DNA of 64,000 bases from Euzebya rosea (GTDB lineage Bacteria; Actinomycetota; Nitriliruptoria; Euzebyales; Euzebyaceae), in the NCBI RefSeq assembly GCF_003073135.1, contig NZ_PGDQ01000007.1, positions 1-64,000 of the forward strand, read 5' to 3'. The stretch's first letter is position 1. Every line of letters starts with the position of its first letter. Below the pieces are notes generated by a model. The model did not search any database. It saw only the letters and a list, made by a program, of their open reading frames with translations, and was not told the DNA's origin. This document shows positions 52,864 to 62,094 of this stretch, piece after piece. The position numbers and the translations under genes were made by a program.

Positions 52864-52952
52864 GATGGGCCCATCGTGCCGCTCGGCAGGCCGCGGGGCG
52901 GCACGACATCCCGGAAATCCCTTCCGCGCCGCCGGTGCGACGCCGTCGGTCG

Positions 52953-52958
52953 TAGGAT
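52953..52958 (+). promoter_or_regulatory. TAGGAT box 7 bases before the lipoprotein gene
   Basis: TAGGAT, seven bases, ATG 52966: leaderless-type spacing in the 102-bp divergent gap with the CocE-like gene. Confidence 0.5.
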
Positions 52959-52965
52959 CGCCAGC

Positions 52966-53763
52966 ATGTCGCGCATGCTGGCCGTCCTGATCGCCGCCAC
53001 GCTTGCCCTGACTGGCTGCATCGGCGGGCCGGACACCACCGAGGCGGTCGCTGCCGCGACAACCTACGTGCAGGCCCTCGCCGCCGCGGACTACGACACC
53101 ATGGCGTCGGTCTCGACCGGATCGGCCAACGACGCAGCCCGGTACGGGCAGCAGGTCCTGCTGGCCGACCCCGAGGCGTTCAGCTCCCGGGACCTTGTCG
53201 TCCTCGAGCCGCTGATGGTTCCCGACCAAGGGGACGGAACGGTCCTGGACGGCGAGCTGGAGCTCTCCACGAAGGGGATCAGCGGCGCGCCGCTGCGGAT
53301 CGACACCATCACGATGCTGGCCACCGCGGATGGCTGGAAGGTCGACGGCTACGACCGCGACGGGCGCAACACCGCCGAGCTGTTCCACAACGTCACCACG
53401 GGTCCGCACCAGCTGGCGTTCGATGGCGTCGATGTGGCGTCGATCCACGCCACCGTGCTGCTGACCGACGCCGCTGAGGACGTCGTCCTGCTGCCCATCT
53501 CGGTGACCGCGGGTCCGCAGGCGGTCACGATCGTCCCCGAGCGCTCGACGTTCACCCTCGGTGGGCGCCGGATTCCGGTCTCCGACGTCATCGGCAGCGC
53601 GAGCGTGGAGCCGTTGCGCGAGCAGGTCGTCGTCCTCGTGGCGCGGCAGGCCCCGGCGACGACCGCCGGCGACGGCGACGCCGTGGGGATCGGTGTGGAA
53701 ACGGACGGGGTCGATGTCGGCCCCCTCGAGTTCGAGCTCCGCCCCCAGCCGTCGTCTCGGTGA
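52966..53763 (+). CDS. Putative lipoprotein of unknown function
   Basis: A 265-residue protein with a short signal and lipobox LALTGC (Cys18). The mature part begins with a segment (ATTYVQALAAADYDTMASVSTGSAND) resembling NTF2-like accessory domains of actinobacterial lipoproteins, then a beta-rich region with a hydrophobic LHATVLLTD-like strand pattern (IHATVLLTDAAEDVVLLPISV). No catalytic motif. It lies alone between the CocE-like gene and the amidotransferase. Function unknown. Confidence 0.75.
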   Translation: MSRMLAVLIAATLALTGCIGGPDTTEAVAAATTYVQALAAADYDTMASVSTGSANDAARYGQQVLLADPEAFSSRDLVVLEPLMVPDQGDGTVLDGELELSTKGISGAPLRIDTITMLATADGWKVDGYDRDGRNTAELFHNVTTGPHQLAFDGVDVASIHATVLLTDAAEDVVLLPISVTAGPQAVTIVPERSTFTLGGRRIPVSDVIGSASVEPLREQVVVLVARQAPATTAGDGDAVGIGVETDGVDVGPLEFELRPQPSSR

Positions 53764-53852
53764 CCACGAGACGTCGGTCGGATCGCCTCACCGCATCATT
53801 CCGGCTGATGCCTGTACGGCGAGACGCGCCTCGCCTCCATGCGTAGCAATTT

Positions 53853-53870
53853 ACATAATCTATGTTATGT
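53853..53870. promoter_or_regulatory. AT-rich palindromic operator/promoter upstream of the amidotransferase gene
   Basis: ACATAA (53853-53858) and TTATGT (53865-53870) are a perfect inverted repeat around TCTATG, in an AT-rich island of about 30 bp that stands out in this 70% G+C window. It lies 53 bp before ATG 53924 and probably combines a -10 region with a repressor site. Confidence 0.55.
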
Positions 53871-53923
53871 GCGCTGCGGGGTGTTGGGTTTGCCAGCAGC
53901 CCAGTGATGCCATGATGACCGAC

Positions 53924-54874
53924 ATGTGTCGAATCCTTGCCTACGTGGGCTCCGAGCTGCCGGTCCAGAGCCTCCTCGTGGATCCCGAGAACAGCCTGAT
54001 CAACCAAGCGCTGGATCCGGAGGCACATCCGCTGCTGCAGCTCGCCGGCTGGGGCTTCGGTGGCTGGAGCGAACACCTCCTGCGGCCCGAGGAACCTTTC
54101 CGCTACCGACGGCCGATGGCGGCGTTCTACGACGACAACGTCGAAGGGATCATCCCGAGCCTCTCGGCGAGCACCCTGATCGCGCACGTGCGCGCGGCCG
54201 CCTACGACGCCGGGGTGGCACTCGTGGACGAGAACTGCCATCCCTTCTCCTTCAGGGGTGCGCCGTGGCTCGTGGCCCACAACGGCGTCCTTCCCGGCTG
54301 GAAGCTTCTGCAGCGGGAGCTGCTGGCGCACTGCGAGGACCGCTTCCTGGAGCAGATGCGCGGCACGACCGACACCGAGTTCCTCTACGTCCTGCTCGCG
54401 TCGCTGATGAAGGGGGACGGCGATGACGACGTGCAGGCTGCCTTCGAGACGTCGCTGCAGCTCATCCTCGGCGCGATGCGGAAGCTGGACCTCGTCGCCC
54501 TGACGAAGATGAAGATGGCCCTGATCGCACCGAACCGGATGATCGGGGTGAACCTCGGGTTCGGGCACGAGGGCGAGACCGAGATGGACGCCGACTGGCG
54601 CGACCTGCGCACGGCAGACGCCGGCACCCCCGAGCACGATCTGTCGATGGTCCTCGAGCCCCTGTACCTGCTGACGGGTACTGGTTTCGAGGACTACGAG
54701 AACTCCTACGACGTGAACCCGACCCCACCGGAGGACGCGACGTCGGCGATCTTCGCCTCCGAGCCCCTCACCGACACCGCCGAGGACTGGACGCACATCG
54801 AGTTCGGGCAGATGGTCTCGGTGGAGCGCACGGGCGACGGTCTCCGCCGGCGCATCGTGGACCTGGATCTGTAG
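53924..54874 (+). CDS. Class II glutamine amidotransferase
   Basis: A 316-residue Ntn-type amidotransferase. ATG 53924 is chosen because it puts the catalytic Cys at position 2 (MCRILAYVG), exposed after Met removal; in-frame ATGs a few codons earlier would bury it. Other motifs: WGFGGWSEH, STLIAHVRAAAYD, ENCHPFSF, LVAHNGVLPGW and TDTEFLYVLL for glutamine and oxyanion binding. It resembles the YafJ-like group with no synthase domain attached, so the acceptor of the ammonia is unknown. Upstream AT-rich palindrome suggests tight regulation. Confidence 0.9.
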   Translation: MCRILAYVGSELPVQSLLVDPENSLINQALDPEAHPLLQLAGWGFGGWSEHLLRPEEPFRYRRPMAAFYDDNVEGIIPSLSASTLIAHVRAAAYDAGVALVDENCHPFSFRGAPWLVAHNGVLPGWKLLQRELLAHCEDRFLEQMRGTTDTEFLYVLLASLMKGDGDDDVQAAFETSLQLILGAMRKLDLVALTKMKMALIAPNRMIGVNLGFGHEGETEMDADWRDLRTADAGTPEHDLSMVLEPLYLLTGTGFEDYENSYDVNPTPPEDATSAIFASEPLTDTAEDWTHIEFGQMVSVERTGDGLRRRIVDLDL

Positions 54875-54895
54875 CCGGCTGGTCGGGCAACGGGG

Positions 54896-55666
54896 TCACT
54901 TGGGCAGAGTCAGGATCTCCGCACCGTCGTCGGTGATGGCGATGGTGTGCTCGCTGTGGGCGGTGAGGCAGCCGGTCGCGCTGCGGAGGGTCCAGCCGTC
55001 GTCGTCGGTGACCAGCTCGTCGGTGTCGGCCATGACCCACGGTTCGAGGGCGAGCAGCAGCCCGGGACGCAGCTTGTAGCCCCGTCCCGCCCGACCGTCG
55101 TTGGGGACGTGCGGGTCCTGGTGCATCGTCGACCCGACGCCGTGCCCGCCGAACTCGGTGTTGATCGAGTAGCCCGCCTCGGTGAGGACCGTGCCGATCG
55201 CGTGGGCGAGGTCGCCGATCCGGGCACCGGGCCCAGCTGCGGCGATGCCTGCATCCAGCGCCCGCCTGGTGGCGTCGATCATGGCGTCGGCGCCGGGCGG
55301 CCGCTGCTCCCCCACCACGAAGCTGATCGCGGAGTCCGCCACCACACCGGCGAGGGACACGGCAAGGTCGAGCGTCACCAGGTCACCGTCGGCGATGGTG
55401 TAGTCGTGCGGCAGGCCGTGGAGCACCGCGTCGTTGACCGAGGTGCAGATGTAGTGGCCGAACGGTCCCCGGCCGAAGGACGGTTCGTAGTCGACGTAGC
55501 ACGACTCGGCACCGGCGTCCTCGATCATGGCCTTCGTCCACCGGTCGATGTCCAGCAGGTTCGTGCCCGCGGCCGTCCGGGCCTTCATCGTCTGCAGGAT
55601 CTCGGCGACCAGCGCACCGGTGTCACGGGCACGGGTCAGCTGGTTGGCGGTCATGATCTCGAGCAT
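54896..55666 (-). CDS. map: Methionine aminopeptidase, type I
   Basis: A 256-residue metallopeptidase removing N-terminal Met from new proteins. The five metal ligands are visible: Asp in VTLDLA, Asp in VADSAIS, His in GHGVGSTMHQDP, Glu in LLALEPWV and Glu in AHSEHTIAI. AGGGGA before ATG 55666 supports the start; ATG 55654 is in frame. No N-terminal zinc-finger extension. Actinobacteria often have two map genes, and this may be the second, away from the ribosomal-protein cluster. Confidence 0.93.
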   Translation of the reverse strand: MLEIMTANQLTRARDTGALVAEILQTMKARTAAGTNLLDIDRWTKAMIEDAGAESCYVDYEPSFGRGPFGHYICTSVNDAVLHGLPHDYTIADGDLVTLDLAVSLAGVVADSAISFVVGEQRPPGADAMIDATRRALDAGIAAAGPGARIGDLAHAIGTVLTEAGYSINTEFGGHGVGSTMHQDPHVPNDGRAGRGYKLRPGLLLALEPWVMADTDELVTDDDGWTLRSATGCLTAHSEHTIAITDDGAEILTLPK

Positions 55667-55747
55667 CCACGTTCCCCTTCAGGCGGACGGGGATCGTAGC
55701 CGTCCCCGATGGAGGCCTCCATGTGTGGGTGTCGTCGCAGCGGGACC

Positions 55748-55769
55748 CGGACAGGTCCCGGACAGGTCC
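55748..55769. repeat. Tandem 11-bp repeat with palindromic units
   Basis: CGGACAGGTCC occurs twice in direct tandem (55748-55758, 55759-55769), each unit with GGAC/GTCC arms, followed by another GGAC. It lies between the divergent map and cell-wall-binding genes and could be a pair of operator sites. Confidence 0.55.
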
Positions 55770-55798
55770 GGACGGCCATGGGCATGGTTCGAAAGGAC

Positions 55799-55804
55799 TA
55801 GTGT
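55799..55804 (+). promoter_or_regulatory. Putative -10 box (TAGTGT) for the cell-wall-binding protein gene
   Basis: TAGTGT fits TAnnnT and lies 45 bp before ATG 55850. The leader has no clear Shine-Dalgarno sequence. Confidence 0.4.
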
Positions 55805-55849
55805 CCGCGATACGGCCAGTTCCCTTTCTACGAAAGTCGACCCACACAC

Positions 55850-56965
55850 ATGTTCACCCCCTCTCGGCGGCTGCTTGGCTCCGCTGTGTCCTGTGCACTT
55901 CTCACGGGACTTCTCGCCAGCCCGGCAGCCGCAGATGATGCGCGGCTGGCCGACTCCCTCGATCCGACGATCGCCTCCGTCGAGCTGGCCCTGGACATGT
56001 TCGCGCCCGGCAGCGTCGACGTGCTCGTGCTCGGTCGCAACGACCAGTTCGCCGACAACCTCGGCGGATCGGCGCTCGCAGGAATGCTCGGCGGGCCGCT
56101 GCTGCTGACCGACGGCGGGCCCAATGCGGCGCTGCGCCCGGAGGTCCTGGATGCCGTCGGAACGCTGGTCCCCCGCACCGAGGGCCTCGTGAACTGTGAC
56201 CACCATCCGGTCGACGTGTACGTCCTCGGCGGCGAGAACGCCGTGTCGGTGGGCGCTGTCGAGGAGCTCGCCCTGGACGGGTACTGCCCGGCGCGCGTCG
56301 AGGGCGCGAGCCGGGTCGAAACGTCCGTGGCGGTCGCCCAGCAGATGCAGGCGCTGGGTGCAGGACAGCACTTCTTCCTGGCGCGAGCAGACAACTTCGC
56401 CGACTCCGCCGCCGCCGGTGCGTTCGGGGCGCTCATCGGACTCCCCATCCTGCTGACGCCACAGGACAGCGTGCACCAGGCTGTGTACGACTACATCTAC
56501 CCACCGGACAGCGGAGAGGGTGAGGTCTGGGACGGGAGCGTCAACATCCTTGGGGGCACCGGGGCGATCTCGCAGGCCGTGGAGGACGAGCTCAACCAGT
56601 ACCTGCCGGGCAACTCGGTCGGTCGCACGGCAGGTGCGACGCGGGACGAGACCTCGACGGTGATCGCTGACCGGTTCGTCGGACACCACCGGCCGGACGG
56701 CGAGGTCTCCAACGCCGTCGGCCTGGTCAACGGGTTCGCCGACGACGGCTGGGCGTACGCCCTGATCGGTGGTGCCGTCTCGCCGCTGACCAACGCCCCG
56801 ATCCTGTACGTGCAGGCCGACGGCATCGGTGACCCAGTGGCCCGGTTCCTCGACACCCAGAAGCCCGCGTCCATCCTCGTGTTCGGCCCGGGCGAGCGCG
56901 TGAGCGACGAGACGGCCGCTGAGGCCCGCGTCCTTGCCGGTGAGGTCATCAGCAAGGAATCGTGA
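55850..56965 (+). CDS. Secreted cell-wall-binding repeat 2 protein
   Basis: A 371-residue exported protein. The signal peptide (SAVSCALLTGLLASPAAA) is likely cut before DDARL. Three cell-wall-binding repeat 2 units follow, with the family pattern of VLVLGRNDQFADNLGGSALAG, FLARADNFADSAAAGAFG and a degenerate third unit (VGLVNGFADDGWAYALIGG) and companion strands such as VYVLGGENAVSVGAVEEL and VNILGGTGAISQAVEDEL. Such repeats attach proteins to the wall of Gram-positive bacteria by non-covalent binding. No catalytic domain is fused, so this looks like a stand-alone surface protein. Confidence 0.88.
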   Translation: MFTPSRRLLGSAVSCALLTGLLASPAAADDARLADSLDPTIASVELALDMFAPGSVDVLVLGRNDQFADNLGGSALAGMLGGPLLLTDGGPNAALRPEVLDAVGTLVPRTEGLVNCDHHPVDVYVLGGENAVSVGAVEELALDGYCPARVEGASRVETSVAVAQQMQALGAGQHFFLARADNFADSAAAGAFGALIGLPILLTPQDSVHQAVYDYIYPPDSGEGEVWDGSVNILGGTGAISQAVEDELNQYLPGNSVGRTAGATRDETSTVIADRFVGHHRPDGEVSNAVGLVNGFADDGWAYALIGGAVSPLTNAPILYVQADGIGDPVARFLDTQKPASILVFGPGERVSDETAAEARVLAGEVISKES

Positions 56966-56973
56966 CCTGACGT

Positions 56974-57003
56974 CCGGTGGTCGCGTGTACCCGTGACCAC
57001 CGG
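56974..57003 (+). terminator. Hairpin after the cell-wall-binding protein gene
   Basis: CCGGTGGTC and GACCACCGG form a perfect 9-bp stem with a 12-base loop, 9 bp past the stop codon. It could instead be an operator for the dehydrogenase gene downstream. Confidence 0.45.
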
Positions 57004-57100
57004 GCCCCGGTCCCGGGTGTGACCGTCCATTGGGCGCGGCGCGTTTGCCGGCCCCTGCAGCGGGCAGCACAGCGGCACACGCCGATTCCCAGGAGACCCC

Positions 57101-58474
57101 ATGGCCACCAGCACCACCGTGAACCCCGCCACCAACGAGGACATCGCGACCTACACCCACCACACCGACGCCGAGCTGACCCAGCTGATCGACGCAGCCG
57201 ACGACGCCTTCGACAAGTGGCGCCGCGAGTCGTTCGAGACCCGCGCCACCGCGCTCCGCACGCTCGGCCAGCTGCTCCGCGACAACGTCGACGAGCTGTC
57301 GCAGCTGATGTCCACCGAGATGGGCAAGGTCATCCGCCAGGGCCCGAGCGAGGTGGAGCTGTGCGCGGCCATCTGTGACTGGACCGCCGACAACGGCGCG
57401 GCGATGCTCGCCGACGAGGACCGCGAGCTCGACGGCGGCCGGGCGATCGTGACCCACCAGCCCGTCGGCGTCATCTACGGCATCCAGCCGTGGAACTTCC
57501 CGATCTACCAGGTCATCCGCTACTCCGTCCCGCAAATCATGGCCGGTAACACCGTCCTGCTGAAGCACGCGCAGAACGTGTGGGGCATGGCCGAGCGCCT
57601 GCAGGAGCTGTACGAGGAGGCTGGGCTGCCCAAGGGCGTCTTCACCGCCCTGAAGATCTCCCACGACCAGTCCGACGAGGTCATCGCCAACCCGAAGGTC
57701 CGGGGTGTCACCCTCACCGGATCCGACGGGGCCGGGCGCCACGTCGCCGCCGTCGCCGGCAAGCACCTGAAGAAGACCGTGATGGAGCTCGGCAGCAACG
57801 ACGCCTACGTGGTGCTGTCCGACGCCGACGTCGAGCAGGCCGTGAAGACCTGCGTCCAGGGTCGGATCGTCAACAACGGCGAGACCTGCGTGGCGGCAAA
57901 GCGGTTCGTCGTCGTCGACGACGTCTACGAGGCCTTCCGCGACGCCTTCGTCGAGCGGATGTCCGCCATCGAGCCGGGCGACCCCACCGACCCGAAGGCC
58001 AAGCTGGGGCCGATGGCCCGAACCGAGCTGAGGGACACCCTGCACCAGCAGGTCACCGAATCCGTGGAGAAGGGCGCGACGTTGCTGGTCGGCGGCGAGG
58101 TCCCCGACCGTCCCGGGGCCTGGTACCCCGCCACAGTCCTCGAGGACGTCGCCCCGGGTCAGCCCGCCTACGACGACGAGCTGTTCGGCCCCGCCGCGGC
58201 GCTGATCCGCGTCACGGACGACGCCGAGGCGATGCGTGTCGCCAACGACTCCCGCTACGGACTGGGAGGTGGCATCTTCTCCGCTGACGTCGACCGGGCG
58301 ATCGAGCTCGCCCGCACGGAGTTCGACACCGGCATGGTCAACATCAACGGCTACAACCTGGCCAAGCCGAACCTGCCGTTCGGCGGGGTCAAGGACTCCG
58401 GCTACGGCCGGGAGCACGGCGGCTTCGGCATCCGCGAGTTCGTCAACGCCAAGGCCGTGATGATCGTCGAGTAG
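57101..58474 (+). CDS. NAD(P)-dependent aldehyde dehydrogenase (succinate-semialdehyde type)
   Basis: A 457-residue enzyme oxidising an aldehyde to the acid. Catalytic Cys263 (NNGETCVAAKRF), general-base Glu229 (VMELGSNDAYVV), Asn132 (QPWNFPIYQ) and cofactor Lys155 are present. The short length and GKVIRQGPSEVELC and GFGIREFVNAKAVMI segments match the succinate-semialdehyde dehydrogenase group (GabD/YneI). AGGAGA lies just before ATG. No GABA transaminase nearby, so its source of substrate is unknown. Confidence 0.92.
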   Translation: MATSTTVNPATNEDIATYTHHTDAELTQLIDAADDAFDKWRRESFETRATALRTLGQLLRDNVDELSQLMSTEMGKVIRQGPSEVELCAAICDWTADNGAAMLADEDRELDGGRAIVTHQPVGVIYGIQPWNFPIYQVIRYSVPQIMAGNTVLLKHAQNVWGMAERLQELYEEAGLPKGVFTALKISHDQSDEVIANPKVRGVTLTGSDGAGRHVAAVAGKHLKKTVMELGSNDAYVVLSDADVEQAVKTCVQGRIVNNGETCVAAKRFVVVDDVYEAFRDAFVERMSAIEPGDPTDPKAKLGPMARTELRDTLHQQVTESVEKGATLLVGGEVPDRPGAWYPATVLEDVAPGQPAYDDELFGPAAALIRVTDDAEAMRVANDSRYGLGGGIFSADVDRAIELARTEFDTGMVNINGYNLAKPNLPFGGVKDSGYGREHGGFGIREFVNAKAVMIVE

Positions 58475-58489
58475 CCGTCAGCGGACGCA

Positions 58490-58525
58490 GCACAGGGCCC
58501 CGGGGTATCCCCCGGGGCCCTGTGC
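58490..58525. terminator. Perfect 16-bp hairpin terminator
   Basis: 58490-58505 pairs perfectly with 58510-58525 around a TATC loop, followed by gtgttgtc. It lies between converging genes and can serve both strands. Confidence 0.85.
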
Positions 58526-58543
58526 GTGTTGTCGCGCCTGTCG

Positions 58544-59107
58544 TCAGGCCGCGGTGTCCAGCCGGAGGTCACGAACCTGGATGCGCCACTTCCCGTCGCG
58601 CTCCAGGACCATCGTGTCCCGGTACACCCCGGTGCTCTGCACGATCGGCCCGTCGGCCGGATCGGCGACCACGAGCAGGGTCAGGTAGGACGTCACCTGG
58701 ACCGTCGTGCGATCGATCCGGTCGATCTGGCTGTTGCTCATCACGTGGCGACGCTGGTCGTCCTGGGACTCCAGCGCGTCGAGGAACAGCCCCATGACCT
58801 CCTCGATGCCCTCGAACACGAGCGGTTCGTCGAAGGCGGGCGAGGCGTAGACGAACGTGGCGTCGTCGGTGAACGCGTCACGCATCAGCTCGGGGTCGTT
58901 CTCGTCGTAGGCCTCGGCCCACTGGTACAGCGTGTCGAGCACGGCTTGGCTGTCGACCTTGGGGCCCTGCGCCTGGGACTGGCCGTGTCCGCCACGGTCG
59001 GCGGTGCTGGACTCGGCCGTCGGCGGGACGACCACGAAGAGGAGGGCCAGGCTCGCGACGATGGCGAGGGCAAGCAGCGCGAGCGGGCGGTACCGGACGT
59101 TGACCAT
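58544..59107 (-). CDS. Membrane-anchored NTF2/SnoaL-like protein
   Basis: A 187-residue protein from ATG 59107, with GGAGGA upstream. An N-terminal helix (LALLALAIVASLALLFVVV, about 9-28) anchors or exports it. From about residue 50 it has an NTF2-like fold (VLDTLYQWAEAYDENDPELMRDAFTDDATFVY, then VQVTSYLTLLVV, KWRIQVRDLRLDTA), in the SnoaL-like superfamily of ketosteroid-isomerase relatives. No ligand can be assigned. The leader has AT-rich -10-like sequence (tattcatacgcataatac). Confidence 0.85.
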   Translation of the reverse strand: MVNVRYRPLALLALAIVASLALLFVVVPPTAESSTADRGGHGQSQAQGPKVDSQAVLDTLYQWAEAYDENDPELMRDAFTDDATFVYASPAFDEPLVFEGIEEVMGLFLDALESQDDQRRHVMSNSQIDRIDRTTVQVTSYLTLLVVADPADGPIVQSTGVYRDTMVLERDGKWRIQVRDLRLDTAA

Positions 59108-59168
59108 GATGTTCCTCCGTATTATGCGTATGAATAGCCCGCACCCTACGGCAGCCCGGAGGATTGCA

Positions 59169-60440
59169 CTAGTCCTCGTCGAGTGATTCCTCGACGGGCA
59201 CGAGCCGGACCCGCTCAACGCGCCGCGTCGTGGCGTCGACGACCTCGATGTCCCAGCTCCCGACCCGCACCCGGTCGCCACGTTCGGGGATGCGGTGCAG
59301 CTCGGCCAGGACCAGCCCGCCGATGGTGGTGTAGTCCCCCCGTGGCAGGTCGACGTCGATGTCGACGAGGTCGTGCACCGGATAGGACCCCTCCAGCAGC
59401 ATCGACCCGTCCGGGTCGATCTCGACGCCCCGGACATCGGGATCGGCCTCGTCCCAGATCTCGCCGACCAGCTCCTCCAGCAGGTCCTCGACGGTGACGA
59501 TGCCGGCGGTACCCCCGTGTTCGTCGATGACGACGACCATCTGCTGGCGCTCCTCCTGCATGCGGTGGAGGGCATCGAGGCAGCCGACGGATTCGGGCAG
59601 CACCAGGACCTCCCGGACGTGGTCGGCCAGCAGCCCCTCGGCCCCTACGAGATCACGCAGGTGGACCGTACCGATGACCTCGTCGAGGTCGCCGGTGTGC
59701 ACCGGGACTCGGGTGTGGCCGCTCTCGGCCATCACGGCCGAGGCCGCAGCGGCGTCGTGGTCGTGTGGAAGGGCCACGACCTCGACCCTCGGCACCATCA
59801 CCTGTCGCAGCGTGTGGTCGGCGAACTCGAAGGCGCCGTCGATGATGCGACGTTCGTGCTCGGTGAGCTCCGGCTGCACCGCGACCATGTCTCGCAGGTC
59901 GTCCTCGGTGAGCTCCTCGCGTTGCTGTGCGGGATCTGCCCCGAGCAGCTTCACCACGAGGTCGGTGGAGATGCCGAGCAGCCACACCACCGGTCGGGTG
60001 ACGGTGGCGAGTCCGGCAAGGGGACGCGCCGCGAGCAGTCCCCACGACTCGGTGCGCTGCAGCGCGACGCGCTTGGGCGCCAGCTCGCCGAACACCAGGG
60101 TGAGGAAGGTCAGCGCTGCCGTGACCAGGACGATGGACACGGGCCGGGCGGCCGCACCGAGGACGGCCTCCAGCGGGGCCTGGAGCGGTTCGGCCAGCGA
60201 CACCGCCGCCGTGGCGGATGCCAGGAAGCCGGCAAGCGTGATGCCGATCTGGATCGTCGCGAGGAACTGGTTGGGTTCCCGGGCCAGCCGGGCGAGCAGC
60301 GCGCCCCGCCCACCCTGCTGCTCGAGCTTCGCGAGCTGGGCCTCACGGAGGCTGACCAGCGCCATCTCGCTGCCGGCGAACAAGGCGTTGAGGGTGACCA
60401 GCACGCCGACCAGCCCGAGCTGTAGCCATATGGAGTTCAT
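59169..60440 (-). CDS. CNNM/CorC-family membrane protein with CBS domains
   Basis: A 423-residue protein. An N-terminal DUF21/CNNM membrane domain with about four helices ([65 protein letters not shown]) is followed by a CBS pair (about 205-330: [60 protein letters not shown]) and a CorC/HlyC transporter-associated domain (about 340-415). Homologs mediate magnesium homeostasis. Start ATG 60440 has a CATACT box 7 bases upstream. It follows the DUF808 gene by 26 bp, so the two are probably co-transcribed. Confidence 0.9.
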   Translation of the reverse strand: MNSIWLQLGLVGVLVTLNALFAGSEMALVSLREAQLAKLEQQGGRGALLARLAREPNQFLATIQIGITLAGFLASATAAVSLAEPLQAPLEAVLGAAARPVSIVLVTAALTFLTLVFGELAPKRVALQRTESWGLLAARPLAGLATVTRPVVWLLGISTDLVVKLLGADPAQQREELTEDDLRDMVAVQPELTEHERRIIDGAFEFADHTLRQVMVPRVEVVALPHDHDAAAASAVMAESGHTRVPVHTGDLDEVIGTVHLRDLVGAEGLLADHVREVLVLPESVGCLDALHRMQEERQQMVVVIDEHGGTAGIVTVEDLLEELVGEIWDEADPDVRGVEIDPDGSMLLEGSYPVHDLVDIDVDLPRGDYTTIGGLVLAELHRIPERGDRVRVGSWDIEVVDATTRRVERVRLVPVEESLDED

Positions 60441-60466
60441 CGCCGCCAGTATGCGGCGGGTTGCGC

Positions 60467-61408
60467 CTAGTGGCTCGGTGCCTCGCCCCGCAGCTTGGCC
60501 CAGGTCATCTGGCCACCGACGAGAACGGCGCCGAAGACCAGGCCGAGCACAGCGGATCCGGCGGTGTTCACCAGCCAGGCCAGCAGACCACCCAGCCCGC
60601 CCTCGACGGCCTCGTGGACCGACTCCTCCCAGCCGTGCACGAGGTCGTAGGGGGCGGTCAGCCCCAGCTCCTCCAGGCCGATCAGCTCGATGTGGCCGCC
60701 CACCCACAACATGGCGGCGGTGCCGATGATGCCCAGCGCCGACAGGACCTTGGGCATGGCGCCCACCAGCCGCCTGCCGAACGTGGCCATGCCGTTCTCG
60801 CGGGTCTCGGCCAGGTGCAGGCCGACGTCGTCCATGCGCACGAGGAGCGCCACGACGCCGTAGATGAGGATGGTGATGCCGATCGCGACGACGACGAGGA
60901 TCAGGCCCCGGCTGACCAGCGGCTCGTCGGCCACCTCGTTGAGCGCGATCGTCATGATCTCCGCGGACAGGATGAGGTCGGTGCGGATGGCGCCGGACAC
61001 CACCTCGTCCTCGGACTTCATCTTCTCGGTGGTGGCTTCGCCGTGGTCGTGCCCGGCGACGACCGCCCAGATCTTGTGCACCGCCTCGTAGCAGAGGTAG
61101 GCCCCGCCCAGCATCAGCAGGGGTGTGAGGAGGACCGGGAGCAGCTCGCTGAGGAGCAGCAGGACCGGGACGACGAACAGCAGCTTGTTGCGGAACGACC
61201 CCTTCGCGATCTTCTTGATGATGGGCAGCTCACGGTTGGCCGCGAGGCCGTGCACGTACTGCGGCGTCACCGCAGCGTCGTCGATCACCACACCCGCCGC
61301 CTTGGACGTTGCGCGACCCGCGGCGGCGCCGATGTCGTCCAGGGACGTCGCGGCCAGCTTGGCGAGCGTCACCACGTCGTCGAGGAGCCCGACCAGTCCA
61401 CCGGCCAT
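60467..61408 (-). CDS. DUF808 (YedI-type) membrane protein
   Basis: A 313-residue membrane protein. The N-terminus [26 protein letters not shown] and the [10 protein letters not shown] motif identify the DUF808/YedI family. About six helices follow ([72 protein letters not shown] and a C-terminal pair). The function is unknown. ATG 61408 is chosen from the family N-terminus; a longer frame upstream does not match. First gene of a likely two-gene operon with the CNNM gene. Confidence 0.9.
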   Translation of the reverse strand: MAGGLVGLLDDVVTLAKLAATSLDDIGAAAGRATSKAAGVVIDDAAVTPQYVHGLAANRELPIIKKIAKGSFRNKLLFVVPVLLLLSELLPVLLTPLLMLGGAYLCYEAVHKIWAVVAGHDHGEATTEKMKSEDEVVSGAIRTDLILSAEIMTIALNEVADEPLVSRGLILVVVAIGITILIYGVVALLVRMDDVGLHLAETRENGMATFGRRLVGAMPKVLSALGIIGTAAMLWVGGHIELIGLEELGLTAPYDLVHGWEESVHEAVEGGLGGLLAWLVNTAGSAVLGLVFGAVLVGGQMTWAKLRGEAPSH

Positions 61409-61580
61409 CAGCCAACCCCGCCCGTGGTCGAACGGTGGGACTCGCGGCAGGCAACGAACATCGTGGCTCCCGGGGTTGGGATCGTCGGGGGGCGTTGGCC
61501 CGCAGTATTCCATCCCGTCCGGCGTCCGGACAGCCGCCAGGACGCCGCACGCCCCGGCTGACGGCCCGACCGAACCGGGC

Positions 61581-61586
61581 TAGCGT
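61581..61586 (+). promoter_or_regulatory. TAGCGT box 7 bases before the glutathione peroxidase gene
   Basis: TAGCGT, seven bases, ATG 61594: leaderless-type spacing. Confidence 0.5.
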
Positions 61587-61593
61587 GCCGGCC

Positions 61594-62094
61594 ATGAACG
61601 TCTACGACATCGCCATCGCCGGCCTCGAGGGTTCCCCCGCCACAGTGCTCGACGAGCAGCGCGGCCGGGCGACCCTGATCGTGAACGTGGCCTCCCGGTG
61701 CGGCCTGACCCCGCAGTACGACGGCCTCGTGGCGCTGGCCGACCGCTACGGCGACCGTGGGTTCGGCGTGGTCGGTGTGCCGTGCAACCAGTTCATGGGG
61801 CAGGAACCGGGGACGCCGGAGGAGATCCTCGAGTTCTGCAGCACCACCTACGGCGTGGACTTCCCGCTGACGGAGAAGGTGGACGTCAACGGTGCGGAGC
61901 GGCACCCGCTGTACGAGGCGCTCGTCCCAGCCGCGGATGCCGAGGGACACGACGGGGACATCCGCTGGAACTTCGAGAAGTTCCTCGTGGCCCCCGACGG
62001 CTCGATCGTGGACCGCTTCGGCCCGAAGGTCGAACCGCTGGACCAACGTGTCCTGTCCGCCATCGAAGCCGTGCTGCCCGACGCGCAGACGTGA
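61594..62094 (+). CDS. Glutathione peroxidase family protein (Cys type)
   Basis: A 166-residue thiol peroxidase. Catalytic Cys36 is in NVASRCGLTPQY; Gln and Trp of the active site are in CNQFMGQEPG and IRWNFEKFLV. The resolving Cys is probably the one in LEFCSTTYGVDFPL. In actinobacteria, which lack glutathione, these enzymes usually work with thioredoxin. Leaderless start likely. Its stop overlaps the start of a 55-residue zinc-ribbon gene (GTGA). Confidence 0.94.
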   Translation: MNVYDIAIAGLEGSPATVLDEQRGRATLIVNVASRCGLTPQYDGLVALADRYGDRGFGVVGVPCNQFMGQEPGTPEEILEFCSTTYGVDFPLTEKVDVNGAERHPLYEALVPAADAEGHDGDIRWNFEKFLVAPDGSIVDRFGPKVEPLDQRVLSAIEAVLPDAQT

